A stretch of DNA of 64,000 nt. It comes from JAUUSJ01 sp964439395. GTDB lineage: Bacteria > Bacillota > Clostridia > Lachnospirales > Lachnospiraceae. Under the pieces are notes generated by a model. It was not told the origin of the DNA. It worked only from the letters and a program-made list of their open reading frames with translations, and ran no database searches. The translations under genes and the position numbers were made by a program. Where the stretch lies: the NCBI GenBank assembly GCA_964439395.1, contig CAYTNV010000018.1:1-64000 (forward strand). Reading direction: 5' to 3'. Below, one piece after another: positions 1-8,981 of the stretch (positions are counted from its first letter, which is position 1; every line of letters starts with the position of its first letter).

Positions 1-2076
1 ATCTGATTCATCGTTTATAGATTGTATAATATCTATACATTCTTTTCCAAATTTTGCAGCATATAAAGCACAAACATGTGCGAACAGATCCTCGCTTCCC
101 CAATTTTTAAATTCCCCATCAACAACACCCAACACATTTTGAGAAACATATTTTCTGATTCCTTCTTCGGTCTGAAATGTTGAGAGTATTGTCTTTGCCG
201 AAAAATAGTCATTCATCTGATCAAATGAAAAATAAGCATAGTTCTTTCCATCCGATTCATAGTCATGAAGAATGTTTTCCTGTATAAGCTGCGTAATAAA
301 TGGCCTCGCTACCAATCCTAATGAATTCCAAACTGGCATCGACTCTATCTCACTTTTTTCAAAATGACGTTTTCCTGTAAGTAGAGTCTGCTTAGATATG
401 GCTTCCACTATAGGCAGAACTATGTTATCTGATTGATCGTAACCTGCTGTTTCAATAGCTTTTGCTAATTTCATATGAATCTTATCATTTGCCTTTTCTA
501 AAAGACGTTCATACAATACTGGCAGCTCCACTTCATCGCCCTGATATGTTTTACAATACAACGTTAAAAACAAAGGATTGTCAATATTGGTAGTGAACAT
601 ATGTAGCGGAGTAAACGGTATTCCATAGTGACTAAGAAACTGTTTTGCAGCCTCAAGCGGATTGTCTCTGAATCCTCTATGCTCTATTTTCACAATATTT
701 TCCATTTCAAGAAATCTTTCTGGAAGGATTGATTTCTGATATTCACTTCTAAACGAAACAGCTAAACGAACATAGTTTTTATTGCTTACCTTTTTATACA
801 ATATAGGTAAAACGAATTTCCATAATTGTGGTTTCCAGCTCTCATTTAATGCATCAATAAAGATTGGCACTACTTTGCCATTTGTTTCTCCAATTACTTC
901 TAAAATATCAATAAGATCCTCAAAATCCAAATCCAATCTCAAATTATTCTTCAACTGTTCAAATATGTTAATATCGGAAAGGCAATCACTTCCAATGATT
1001 AACAAAGCATTCTCTTTTAAATTCAGTAACGAAATCGCTTCGTTTGCAAAGAGTTGTGTCTTTCCAATACCAGCTTTACCTTCAACTATCAGAATCTTAT
1101 TATTAAGTAAATTACGCTCAATTTCAGGCAACTCTAACCGATAAAACAGTTCCTTGAGTTTATTTAATTTACCCAGATAACTTCTTAATTCAGCGGCCTT
1201 ATTTTTATCACTACCTTTTATTTCTTCATAATTTAATTGTGTATCCGTAATTTTGGTTTCTATTTCAGCCATATCATATTTAAATGCAGTAGAAATGTTA
1301 CCTTGCCAATTTTCAACATCATGAATGCAATCGAACTTCACATCTGGTATTGTGATAATAAATTGCGAAAGCCTACGTGCATATTCATATAGGTCATCAA
1401 GTTCCCATCGTAATGAAGCAATTTCTTCAACAAGATTTCTTTTTCTATCATTGTAATAATTTAATGCACTCTGATTTTGTACAAAAACAGACAGATTCCT
1501 TGATGCCTCTGTATCTACATTAAAATCGGCATTAAACCGTTCACCAAGAATATTAACTGTTATAGACGCTTTATTTACAAACCACTCGTATGAAATACCA
1601 TGATCATCAAAGTAATATTTACCTAAAAGCGGATATTTTCGAACAAGATCAAGTATAGTTGTATCCGTTATCGGCTGTAATGCAATACCAGCATCATTTA
1701 ACAAGTTTTCAATGCTCTTATAACTATCACAGGTAGTTGTGATAGCCTTATTGCAGAATAAGTAGATGAGGTCTAGCTTTCCTTTATAATGCTTAACTGC
1801 TTTTTGCGCTGAATCTTTGATTTGGCTGTAATCAGCAACATTATCAAAAAATTTAGCCTGATAACTAATATATCGATTGTTTACTTCATCCAACACAGGT
1901 TCTGATTCAATCCCTGGATTATTTGGATTACTATGAACATATTTGTTCACGTTGTTCCGAGAAAGAAATTCATATGTAAATAATTGTCTACATAAATCTT
2001 CAAATTTATATCTGACACCACGTGCATCATTATTGCTCGTGATGAATTGCTCCCACGTAATCCGTCCTATTGCCAT
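1..2076 (-). CDS. Mrr-like nuclease / STAND NTPase fusion, anti-phage defence type (partial)
   Basis: The frame is open from the ATG at 2074-2076 to the window edge, giving 692 codons without a stop; the rest of the gene lies outside. A purine-rich ribosome site (GGAAAGGAATGGGG) precedes the ATG. Residues 20-80 look like a PD-(D/E)xK restriction-type fold: an FEDLCRQLF helix, then PGIESEPV (54-61) and YISYQAKFF with Q73-x-K75, the QxK variant used by Mrr/Cap4-like nucleases. A coiled, charged linker (about 180-310) follows. A P-loop reads GKAGIGKT at 333-340 and a Walker B PIFIDALNE has D408, as in STAND ATPases. This architecture matches AVAST-type defence proteins, whose C-terminal sensor repeats would lie beyond the edge. 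I infer phage sensing followed by DNA cleavage. The exact Avs subtype cannot be assigned without the C-terminus. Confidence 0.85.
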   Translation of the reverse strand, partial: MAIGRITWEQFITSNNDARGVRYKFEDLCRQLFTYEFLSRNNVNKYVHSNPNNPGIESEPVLDEVNNRYISYQAKFFDNVADYSQIKDSAQKAVKHYKGKLDLIYLFCNKAITTTCDSYKSIENLLNDAGIALQPITDTTILDLVRKYPLLGKYYFDDHGISYEWFVNKASITVNILGERFNADFNVDTEASRNLSVFVQNQSALNYYNDRKRNLVEEIASLRWELDDLYEYARRLSQFIITIPDVKFDCIHDVENWQGNISTAFKYDMAEIETKITDTQLNYEEIKGSDKNKAAELRSYLGKLNKLKELFYRLELPEIERNLLNNKILIVEGKAGIGKTQLFANEAISLLNLKENALLIIGSDCLSDINIFEQLKNNLRLDLDFEDLIDILEVIGETNGKVVPIFIDALNESWKPQLWKFVLPILYKKVSNKNYVRLAVSFRSEYQKSILPERFLEMENIVKIEHRGFRDNPLEAAKQFLSHYGIPFTPLHMFTTNIDNPLFLTLYCKTYQGDEVELPVLYERLLEKANDKIHMKLAKAIETAGYDQSDNIVLPIVEAISKQTLLTGKRHFEKSEIESMPVWNSLGLVARPFITQLIQENILHDYESDGKNYAYFSFDQMNDYFSAKTILSTFQTEEGIRKYVSQNVLGVVDGEFKNWGSEDLFAHVCALYAAKFGKECIDIIQSINDESD

Positions 2077-2296
2077 GGTTCCCCATTCCTTTCCATTTTA
2101 ATTGTATCTTTTCTTTCTCACTCAAAAGGAAAAATTTATCGGAGAGTGACGTACTCCTAAAATTCTTATCCATCACTAGCTTTCATTCTACCACATAACC
2201 CTGAATTTTCCCACTCCTAATCTCCACATTCTATTCTCCAAAACAAAAAAACTGGAACCAGCACTAACCACTGAATTCTAGAGCATCCGCCTCTGT

Positions 2297-2488
2297 CTAT
2301 ATTTTTGTCCCAATCTTCGTACCGTTTCTAAAGGTAAACGCCATCCTTCCGTCATGGTACGCTGTGTCACAATCCACAAGACTGTGGAACAGCTTGGTAT
2401 CAAATTCCAATAGCAAGCTATTCAGCTTGCTTAGTTCGAATAGGAATCTGATGTTAGTATATAAGTGTAGACAAGAAAAGTTGAACAA
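2297..2488 (-). pseudogene. C-terminal remnant of a large serine recombinase
   Basis: A 63-codon frame whose last 40 residues (LLEFDTKLFHSLVDCDT, then YHDGRMAFTFRNGTKI) look like the extreme C-terminus of clostridial large serine recombinases, where an E-F-D-x-x-L-[WF]-x-x-L-V segment precedes a [DG]-G-R-[ML]-x-F-T-F-[KR]-[ND]-G-T strand. The first 20 residues do not resemble a recombinase, and no catalytic or zinc-ribbon domain lies upstream. I read it as a scar of an excised or decayed integrative element. The family assignment rests on motif recognition only. Confidence 0.55.
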
Positions 2489-2500
2489 TCCATATCATTA

Positions 2501-2911
2501 TCAATCAATAAATTTTTCTTCATTTTCGACCTCCCCTTGTTGATTTACCTCATACATTTTCTCCCACATACATATTATAAATATAGGAATCTTCCAAATT
2601 AGGAACACAACACTAGCATCTTCAGGATTTAAGAGTTTTTGTGACTCACGCATTAAAAATATAATAACAGTTTCTGTACGCACAATTTCTTTGCCAATTA
2701 CTTTGCGTGGTGTCCCACAAAAAGAATAGCTTTCCTCTGGTGGAATCACATATTCTTCGATTTCTTTTGGAAGGCTGGAAAACATCTCCACTCGGATTCC
2801 TGGCTGATGTGGCACTTTTTTATACGCTTTTACTGCAACTTTTTTCTGTTCTACGGATAACTGCTTTGCTAATGCTTCCTTCGTATCAAACAAGCTTAAT
2901 TGCCCTTCCAT
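2501..2911 (-). pseudogene. IS66 transposase TnpC, N-terminal fragment
   Basis: The 136-codon frame carries the hallmark N-terminal stretch of IS66 transposases: KKVAVKAYKKVPHQPG, then SLPKEIEEYVIPPEE, then GTPRKVIGKEIVRTE. Full-length proteins are about 450-550 residues with a DDE core, all of which is missing. After VRTE the sequence changes to unrelated hydrophobic residues, so a deletion or frameshift lies near residue 85. The Cys pair expected in the zinc-finger part is reduced to FCGTP. Confidence 0.7.
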
Positions 2912-3126
2912 TGGTTTGGACGCCTCAGAAGATGCTCCAAATATCTTCTTTCATGCATGGAGAAGAGCCTGTATCATGTTCTTAATCTGAATCTCTTTAT
3001 TTCTCTCTTTTTCTATACTTAGTATAGCATATTTTTCTATTTTCCGTTAGAAAAATAAGAAAATAAAGAAACCAAAAAACGACGAAAATATCACAGTTTT
3101 CGATGATTTTTACGGCATTTTTCAAC

Positions 3127-3501
3127 CTAAAAACAACTATGTTTGCCATCGATTTTTACGGCATGATACGCTTTTTTCTGCTCAATACTAAGACCGTCAA
3201 AAAGCCACTGCACTTGTTTTGGTGTAAACTGTCTCACCTCTTCATGTTTCGATGATCACTGAAATTTCATTCCATCTAAGAGCTTTTTGCTCGCTAAGAT
3301 AAAACCATTTTTATCATAGCAAAGAACCCTTAGCGTTGTTTTTAGTTTATTGTAGAATAAAAAGACACAATCATCTTGATAAGGATCTAGATGGAACTTC
3401 ATCGTTACGAGAGCACTTAATCCCTCCATTTGTTTTCGAGTATGCATTACTACACACGGTAAGTAAATATGCGTTGCATTTGTTACAAAAGAGCACATCA
3501 T
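3127..3501 (-). pseudogene. IS66 accessory protein TnpB, nonsense-mutated
   Basis: The frame reads as IS66 Orf2/TnpB: THIYLPCVVMHTRKQMEGLSAL, a degenerate form of the TxIYLxxGxTDMRKxIDGL motif, then FHLDPYQDDCVFLF. A TGA at 3256-3258 stands where a Trp (FQWP motif) is expected. The same frame then continues with EEVRQFTPKQVQWLFDGLSI to a TAG at 3127-3129, giving 124 codons in all. Its ATG overlaps the TGA of the upstream tnpA remnant (ATGA), as in active IS66 copies. A single nonsense change therefore inactivated it. Confidence 0.75.
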
Positions 3502-3850
3502 ACTTGCCTCATCACTTTCAAAAGCGACCGTAACGTCTCTTCACATAAATGATCTGGAATATAAAATTTGATTCCCTGAAAATAGAGCATAAATCGATGA
3601 TCCTGTGTAGAATAATAGGAATCTGCTTGTTGTGGTCTATTAGCAAAAAAAACAAAAGTTCTGCAAAGACAGGTTCTTACATCTCTTTGTCTTCTTTCTC
3701 AAATTGATTTTTCCAAAAACAAAACTACTTTACATTCACTTGGTTCTCTCGACACTAAAGACGGAGTTCTTGATTACTTGCCTTCCAATCTGCTATCTTT
3801 TTTCTCCAGTATTCTGAATTATTTTTTCAACTAGAAAACCTCCCTTGTAA
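3498..3850 (-). pseudogene. IS66 TnpA remnant
   Basis: In shifting frames on the minus strand the region encodes YWRKKIADWKASNQELRL (near 3820-3770), matching the start of IS66 TnpA (WRxxIxxWKxSGxS), and later GIKFYIPDHLCEETLRSLLK up to a TGA at 3498-3500, matching the TnpA C-terminus. At least one frameshift and one stop separate the two halves. Boundaries are approximate. Confidence 0.6.
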
Positions 3851-3884
3851 TTATTTATTTTCTATAGTTTATCACTGGGAGATT

Positions 3885-5030
3885 TGCCTTTCGATACGCC
3901 TTTTTTTATTGCTTACAGAACAATGGATATTGTAGAGGAATATAGAATAACAAAATCTTACATATACGAATGGTCACGCAAATATGGTAAAGAATGCCCC
4001 AATACCACAGGAAACAAAGAAAACTCAGAATCATAAAAAATACGGAAACTAAATCTGAAAATAAAAGAGCTAGAAAAAAGAAAATGCTTTCTTAAAAAAA
4101 GCCGCAGCATTCTTTGCGAAAGAAATCGATTAGTGGTATATCGATTCATTCATGACAATAAAGAGAAATGTGGACTCAGATGGTTATGCAGAAAGTTCAA
4201 TCTTTCAACAAACGCTCATTATAACTATCTCGAAGACTGGAAAAGTGACTATAGAAAACGTAAGAGAATCCTACTGGATACAATTAAGAATATATATTAT
4301 GACAACAACAGGATTATTGATGACAGAGGGATAATCATCTTTTTAGAACAAAAAGGAATATCGTTAAGCAATACTACTGCTCATAAATATATCAACAGGG
4401 AATGAAATCTCCACTCTGCATCAATGCGTAAAAGAGTAAGATATGTCAGAGGAGAAGGGAATAAAGTATTTCCTAATCTTCTCAATCGGAATTTCAATAC
4501 AAAAGAAAAGAACCGAATATGGTGCACAGACTTTACATATATAAGACTTGGAAATGGCAGAATGCGTTATAACTGCAGTATTATTGATCTATACGACAGA
4601 ACAGTTGTAAGTTCCGTTAATTCTGATTATATAAATACAGCGTTAGCTATAAAAGCGTTGGAAACAGCCCTAATAAATGAAAAACTAGTAGAAGTTCTTA
4701 TCCTTCATAGTGACCAGGGATGTCAATTTACTTTATAGGCATTTACAGATTATTTTAAAGAAAATAGCATCATTCAGAATATGAATCAGGCAGGATGTCC
4801 GTCCGTATGATAATGCTCCGATGGAGCGTTTTTATAATGCCTTTAAAAATGAACTCATATATCAGAACATTTGTTATAGTCCAAAGACTTTGGATGACGC
4901 CGTGAATCATCATGTTTTTTATGTTACAAATATATAGGACTATATTCGTACAATGGAAGACTGACTCTGTTCGAAGCAAGAAACACATAGGAAAAGTCCG
5001 TTCTAAGCGTAGCAATTTTACTTGACCACT
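3885..5030 (+). mobile_element. Degenerate IS3-family element (copy 1)
   Basis: Plus-strand remnants of orfA and orfB of an IS3-group transposase. The orfA part ends at a TAG (4131-4133) after FLKKAAAFFAKEID in one frame, preceded by IYEWSRKYGKECP. The orfB part runs 4133-4738 and continues, frameshifted, to about 4990 with YDNAPMERFYNAFKNELIYQ, which contains the last catalytic Glu region. In-frame stops and shifts make it inactive. The right end may be near 5030, where a TTTTACTTGACCACTA stretch resembles the right end of the second copy. Confidence 0.75.
4133..5000 (+). pseudogene. IS3-family transposase OrfB, broken
   Basis: Positions 4133-4405 encode the helix-turn-helix-like N-terminus (YRFIHDNKEKCGLRWLCRKF). 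Positions 4424-4738 encode the start of the rve/DDE core: WCTDFTYIRL (first Asp), YNCSIIDLYDRTVVSS and LHSDQGCQFT (second Asp). A stop at 4736-4738 and a later frameshift cut off the segment with the catalytic Glu. It retains all parts of a once complete OrfB but in at least three frames. Confidence 0.75.
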
Positions 5031-5079
5031 ACAATCCTTGATATAGATATAATATAAAAACAGAATGGAGGATTAAAAC

Positions 5080-5367
5080 ATGGCAACACAGTACTCAGAA
5101 GAATTTAAGAAAGATGCAGTCAGATATTGGGAAGAACATCAGGAGTTAGAGGGAAATGCCTGTGCCAGGAATCTTGGCATATCAAAAAGTGCCCTTTCCA
5201 CGTGGCGAAAGAATTATCAAAGGAACAAGGGAAATATTCCAACCAAAGGACGGGACAATTACGAAAGTGACGAAGCGAAAGAAAATGCAAGACTCCGCAA
5301 AGAGTTAAGAGATGCACAGGATGCACTTGGAATATTAAAAAAAGCCATCGGCATACTTGGAAACTGA
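5080..5367 (+). CDS. IS3-family transposase OrfA
   Basis: A 95-residue protein of the usual OrfA size. An N-terminal helix-turn-helix (YSEEFKKDAVRYWEEH, then CARNLGISKSALSTWRKNY) binds the element ends. A leucine-zipper-like C-terminus (ENARLRKELRDAQDALGILK) allows dimerisation. A good ribosome site (GAATGGAGG) lies about 10 bases before the ATG. In IS3 elements OrfA is fused to OrfB by -1 frameshifting. Because OrfB is broken here, the protein could at most act as a regulator or be silent. Confidence 0.8.
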   Translation: MATQYSEEFKKDAVRYWEEHQELEGNACARNLGISKSALSTWRKNYQRNKGNIPTKGRDNYESDEAKENARLRKELRDAQDALGILKKAIGILGN

Positions 5368-5408
5368 CAGAAGCTATATATATCGAAACATCAAAGAAAG
5401 ATATAAAA

Positions 5409-6260
5409 ATGTGTGAGAATGGGAAACGCTGGCTTAATGTTAGCGGTGTGCTGAGATATTTAGGCTTTTCAAGAAATGGATATAACAGCTGGAAGAACAG
5501 AGTTCCCAGCAATAAGGAGCAGCGAAAAAATAAAATATGTGATATATATGAGGAGTCCCATCAGAATTACGGAGCTCCAAAGATTACAGCCATATTAAAT
5601 AAAAATAGACAAATCATCAGTGAAAAAACAGTTGGAAATTACATGAGGGAAATGCGACTAAAGGCACAATGGATAAAGCCTTACGCCATAACAACCATTG
5701 ATTCGGATTTTAGTGAAGAATACAAAATATATTACAGTTTAATCCTAATACTCCAGATGCTGTATGGTGTTCAGATATTACATATATGGACTTTTGATGG
5801 TTTTGTCTATCTGACCAGTGTAATGGATTTATATGCAAGAAAAATCATAGCATGAGTACTGAGTGATACGATTGAAGCAAAATGGTTAATCGAGGCGGTT
5901 GAGAAGGCTAAGAAAAGCCGTCATGTATCCCAACCATTGATCATGCATTCAGACTTGGGATGCCAATATACATCCACAGGTTATATTGATGTTACAGGGG
6001 GTATGACACAGAGCTATTCAAAAAAGGTATATCCATGGGATAATGCGTGTATAGAATTATTTCACTTATTATGAAAAAGAGAATGGATGAACAGATTTAA
6101 AATAACGGATTATAATCATGCATATAAACTTGTATTTGAATATATAGAAACTTTTGATAATAAAGTCAGAATTCATAGCCATTACAATTATAAATCGCCA
6201 AATGAGCATGAGAAAAATTACTGGAAAGAATGGAACAAGCTTGAGATTGAAGCTGCATAA
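5409..6260 (+). pseudogene. IS3-family transposase OrfB, multiple lesions
   Basis: The N-terminal part (YLGFSRNGYNSWKNR, YGAPKITAIL) is open from 5409. Around 5735-5785 the correct frame shifts: WCSDITY lies in a neighbouring frame. A TGA at 5853-5855 follows YARKIIA. The same frame continues with LIMHSDLGCQYTS, a Glu-containing NACIELFH and a second TGA at 6072-6074, and ends at a TAA at 6258-6260. The DDE triad can be recognised, but not in one open frame. Confidence 0.75.
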
Positions 6261-6310
6261 TTAAAAATATTAAGGCGGAGTTCACGTTTAACTTGTACTT
6301 TTTCTTGACA

Positions 6311-6694
6311 TAGGACCACCTGGCTCCTTTACTAGATACTGAAAGACGCTGATGCCCTTGACCGCACGCAGTCAAGGATATTCGAGCTTGATGTAAATTA
6401 TCTCTGGTTGCCAATTTCTCGCAAGCTTGTGCCATTGGCCGCAGCCGCTATGACTGGGATTGCGATGTGCCCCCTCTGCAAATATGAACCATGCAATTTA
6501 TAATCTGCTGAGGGATTTTTTCGTTTACAGTGCGTATTACCTTTCCATCAACTCCACCATAAGCCTTCATCCCTTCGATATAACTTTGACGTTCGTAGAC
6601 TGTACACAGTTCAAATACAATGTTCGTATAAAAACTGAACAGCAAAAGCCAATTGAAAGTCTTTTCGTATTTTGAGAAAATACGCAGTCGTACA
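6311..6694. other. Unassigned 384-bp stretch between IS copy 2 and the polysaccharide operon
   Basis: No convincing gene is visible. Positions 6325-6475 are clearly richer in G+C than the flanks. A short minus-strand frame at 6448-6645 (65 codons, with IEGMKAYGGVDGKVIRTVNE) is not recognised. A perfect 8-bp inverted repeat with a 3-base loop (CGTATTTT GAG AAAATACG, 6666-6684) lies just downstream of the last operon gene, but without a clear T-run. It may be a weak transcript end. Confidence 0.4.
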
Positions 6695-7762
6695 TTAGCT
6701 AGGATACCACTTATCTACCCTATCCGCAATACGACACATCAATCTTGAGGACATAATGCTACTCTCTATCATCTTTCTAGGTAGTTCAACTATAAATGCA
6801 AGGAAAAACAGACTAACCACAACAAAAATCGCATATGTCATGAATTCTAATACCGTAGAGTCACAATATTTCTGAGTTTTATAGATGATGTTCCACATAA
6901 ATGCTCTTGTAATATCGTTATCATGAAGCAAATAAACAGCAAAAGTAATTCCACCCAAACGATTAATGACGCGATTCTCCTTTATGCCTTTGTTTAGCAT
7001 CATTCTAAAAAGTGTTACTCCAGCGAACACCATAATCGGCGATTCCATCTTTGAGAAATAAAATGCCTTATCAATCAGTACCGAGATCCCACTCCTAGTT
7101 CCAATCAGTAAACATACAAGTGAAGATGTCCACATTACCAGAATGCATAATAAGAAGATTATAAAATCTTTTGAATAATATCTATATTTTTCAATGCCGT
7201 GGATAGTTGCTCCTAAAAAATACAAATAAACGAACCACAAAAAGTTATTGATTAAAAAGTCAGATGTCGGCAAACACATATTTACAATGGAAAATGCCAC
7301 CGTAAAAATAATATCTGCTTTTATCAAATCTTTATCCAGTTTACTTATTACAATGTTAAGAAAAGGGAAACAAATATATAATCCCAAGTACGCAGTTGGA
7401 AACCAATAGATACCGTAGATTGGTGCAAACAGTGTTTTAAATGCTTCTCCTACACCTACATTCCCACTAATCAATACTTTTATTAAATAACATAGAACAG
7501 CAAAGAATACTATTTGTAGATATAATTTAATTACATTTTTTATTTTGAATTTCGAATGCGATAAATAGTATCCACTAATTAACACAAAACACGTAACACC
7601 TAGTTTGCCCCCCAGGCGGAGCAGATACGCCAAAACTATTAAACTAACATTCTTTGATTCAAGAAATCCCCCATGTGTTACCAGATGTGATAAGACAATT
7701 AGAACCATCGCCATTATCCTTAATAGTTCAATGTTAGATTCCCTTTTATAAGTAACACTCAT
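6695..7762 (-). CDS. Acyltransferase-3 family membrane protein
   Basis: A 355-residue polytopic membrane protein of the acyltransferase-3 (OafA/WecH) family. It starts with the typical RESNIELLRIMAMVLIVLSH, whose final His is the conserved catalytic-type residue, and has about ten hydrophobic segments. Such proteins O-acetylate or otherwise acylate surface glycans from the cytoplasmic side. Its ATG lies inside the 3' end of the preceding polymerase gene (17-base overlap), with an AAAGGAAAGAG ribosome site, so it is translationally coupled and is the last gene of the operon. The acyl donor and the sugar acceptor cannot be read from sequence. Confidence 0.85.
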   Translation of the reverse strand: MSVTYKRESNIELLRIMAMVLIVLSHLVTHGGFLESKNVSLIVLAYLLRLGGKLGVTCFVLISGYYLSHSKFKIKNVIKLYLQIVFFAVLCYLIKVLISGNVGVGEAFKTLFAPIYGIYWFPTAYLGLYICFPFLNIVISKLDKDLIKADIIFTVAFSIVNMCLPTSDFLINNFLWFVYLYFLGATIHGIEKYRYYSKDFIIFLLCILVMWTSSLVCLLIGTRSGISVLIDKAFYFSKMESPIMVFAGVTLFRMMLNKGIKENRVINRLGGITFAVYLLHDNDITRAFMWNIIYKTQKYCDSTVLEFMTYAIFVVVSLFFLAFIVELPRKMIESSIMSSRLMCRIADRVDKWYPS

Positions 7763-8966
7763 TTTCTACTCTTTCCTTTCTCTGAGCAGTATAGCATAAG
7801 TGGGCTAATGAAAATAGAAATGCTAGGTGAAACTGAAGCGAGGTATTTCCATATGTTACCATTGTGTAATCAATTATCATTAGCGCCACAAAGATAATAG
7901 TTATCTGCATGTTCCGCTCATTTTTCTTCATTTTTTTCAAAACCGGAGAAATACAATAAAGCGGAGGAAGATAGTAAATAACCGTTCCAATAATACCAAG
8001 ATCAGCTAGAAGTTCCACAAAATTGTTTTCGGCCCAACATCCCTGTGGATTAACGTATCTAAAACCATCAATACCTAATCCGATAAGCGGTTTCGTTTTA
8101 AACCATTCCATTGCTAATTTCAAATATACTGCTCGATTTATAGTTGACAAATCCGCACTTGCATTAACATCGCTAAAGAAATAGCTCATGAAAGCTAAAA
8201 GTCGTTGACCTAATACATTATACAATGCTTGAACATAGAAAATGCAGCATAAACAAACAGCAAAAAGTGCTGAAAATAACATCATGTTTTTCAACACATA
8301 AGCAACGTTCTTACTCTTGTAAATAATGTATATTAAGAACGTTACCACTAAAATAATCAACAATTTCTTTGAACCAGATAAGAATGACACAATGGAGAAG
8401 ACCACAATTAATGAATACCTTATTCTTTTATCAAGCAGGTTTTCAAAAACAATCAAATATACCGTAATTACACCAAGTACATAAGTAATTCCTGTATACC
8501 CATAACTGTTGGCCTTATTATGGGCGAGATAAATACCTACTCTATCAGCACCCCAAGCACTGAGTGGAACAGTAACAAACAGACGTACACAAAGCACAAT
8601 TCCTGCAAACACGCAGTACTTTAAGAATTTGTCTCTACTATTAACATCCTTAACATATAACAGAATCGTTATACCTGTAATCGTTCGCAGAATAATGGCT
8701 TGGACTTGTCCGCTAACCACAGATGGTTGTACAGACCAAAAAGCACTCAACGCACACCAGACAATAAACAAAGCTTTATATACTGCGTACTGAGCAACAT
8801 ATTTTCTAAATCGTCCCCGTCTCTTAACAAATTCGTTTAATACAACTACAGAAAAAGCAATAAGCTGAGACAATTGTGCTAGACTGTTAAAATCTTTAAA
8901 TGCTAGCATAATTATAATCAATTGCATCATAGCAATGTCTACTATATTTGTTTTTTTAACATGCAT
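7746..8966 (-). CDS. O-antigen polymerase/ligase-like membrane protein (Wzy-type)
   Basis: A 406-residue protein with about eleven transmembrane segments. A large extracytoplasmic loop near residues 290-330 carries KTKPLIGLGIDGFRYVNP and WAENNFVELLADLGIIG, the pattern of the O-antigen ligase/polymerase (Wzy_C) superfamily. In a Wzx/Wzy pathway it would join lipid-linked repeat units into polymer on the outer face of the membrane. It follows the flippase gene with a 15-base gap and overlaps the acyltransferase gene. Ribosome site GGTGGGATTGG precedes the ATG. The choice of polymerase over ligase rests on operon context. Confidence 0.82.
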   Translation of the reverse strand: MHVKKTNIVDIAMMQLIIIMLAFKDFNSLAQLSQLIAFSVVVLNEFVKRRGRFRKYVAQYAVYKALFIVWCALSAFWSVQPSVVSGQVQAIILRTITGITILLYVKDVNSRDKFLKYCVFAGIVLCVRLFVTVPLSAWGADRVGIYLAHNKANSYGYTGITYVLGVITVYLIVFENLLDKRIRYSLIVVFSIVSFLSGSKKLLIILVVTFLIYIIYKSKNVAYVLKNMMLFSALFAVCLCCIFYVQALYNVLGQRLLAFMSYFFSDVNASADLSTINRAVYLKLAMEWFKTKPLIGLGIDGFRYVNPQGCWAENNFVELLADLGIIGTVIYYLPPLYCISPVLKKMKKNERNMQITIIFVALMIIDYTMVTYGNTSLQFHLAFLFSLAHLCYTAQRKERVENECYL

Positions 8967-8981
8967 AGATCCAATCCCACC

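Larger units (their letters stand above)
2501..3855 (-). mobile_element. Degenerate IS66-family element
   Basis: Three consecutive minus-strand remnants match the IS66 order tnpA-tnpB-tnpC. A tnpA-like part lies at about 3500-3850, tnpB at 3127-3501 and an N-terminal tnpC piece at 2501-2911. All three are broken, so the element cannot transpose on its own. Terminal inverted repeats were not located by eye. Confidence 0.75.
5040..6310 (+). mobile_element. IS3-family element (copy 2), orfA intact, orfB broken
   Basis: A second IS3-group copy follows directly after copy 1. It has an intact orfA at 5080-5367 with its own ribosome site, and an orfB at about 5409-6260 with frameshifts and stops. 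The right end is probably near 6305, where TTGACATAGGACCA closes the element. A matching left inverted repeat was not found, so the left boundary is uncertain. Confidence 0.7.

Noticed and set aside
782..1144. 120-codon plus-strand frame inside the STAND gene
   Set aside because: It is the antisense shadow of the P-loop region, which is well supported on the minus strand.
6166..6435. 89-codon minus-strand frame
   Set aside because: It runs antisense through the right end of IS3 copy 2 and across its boundary, and has no ribosome site. It is treated as a chance frame.
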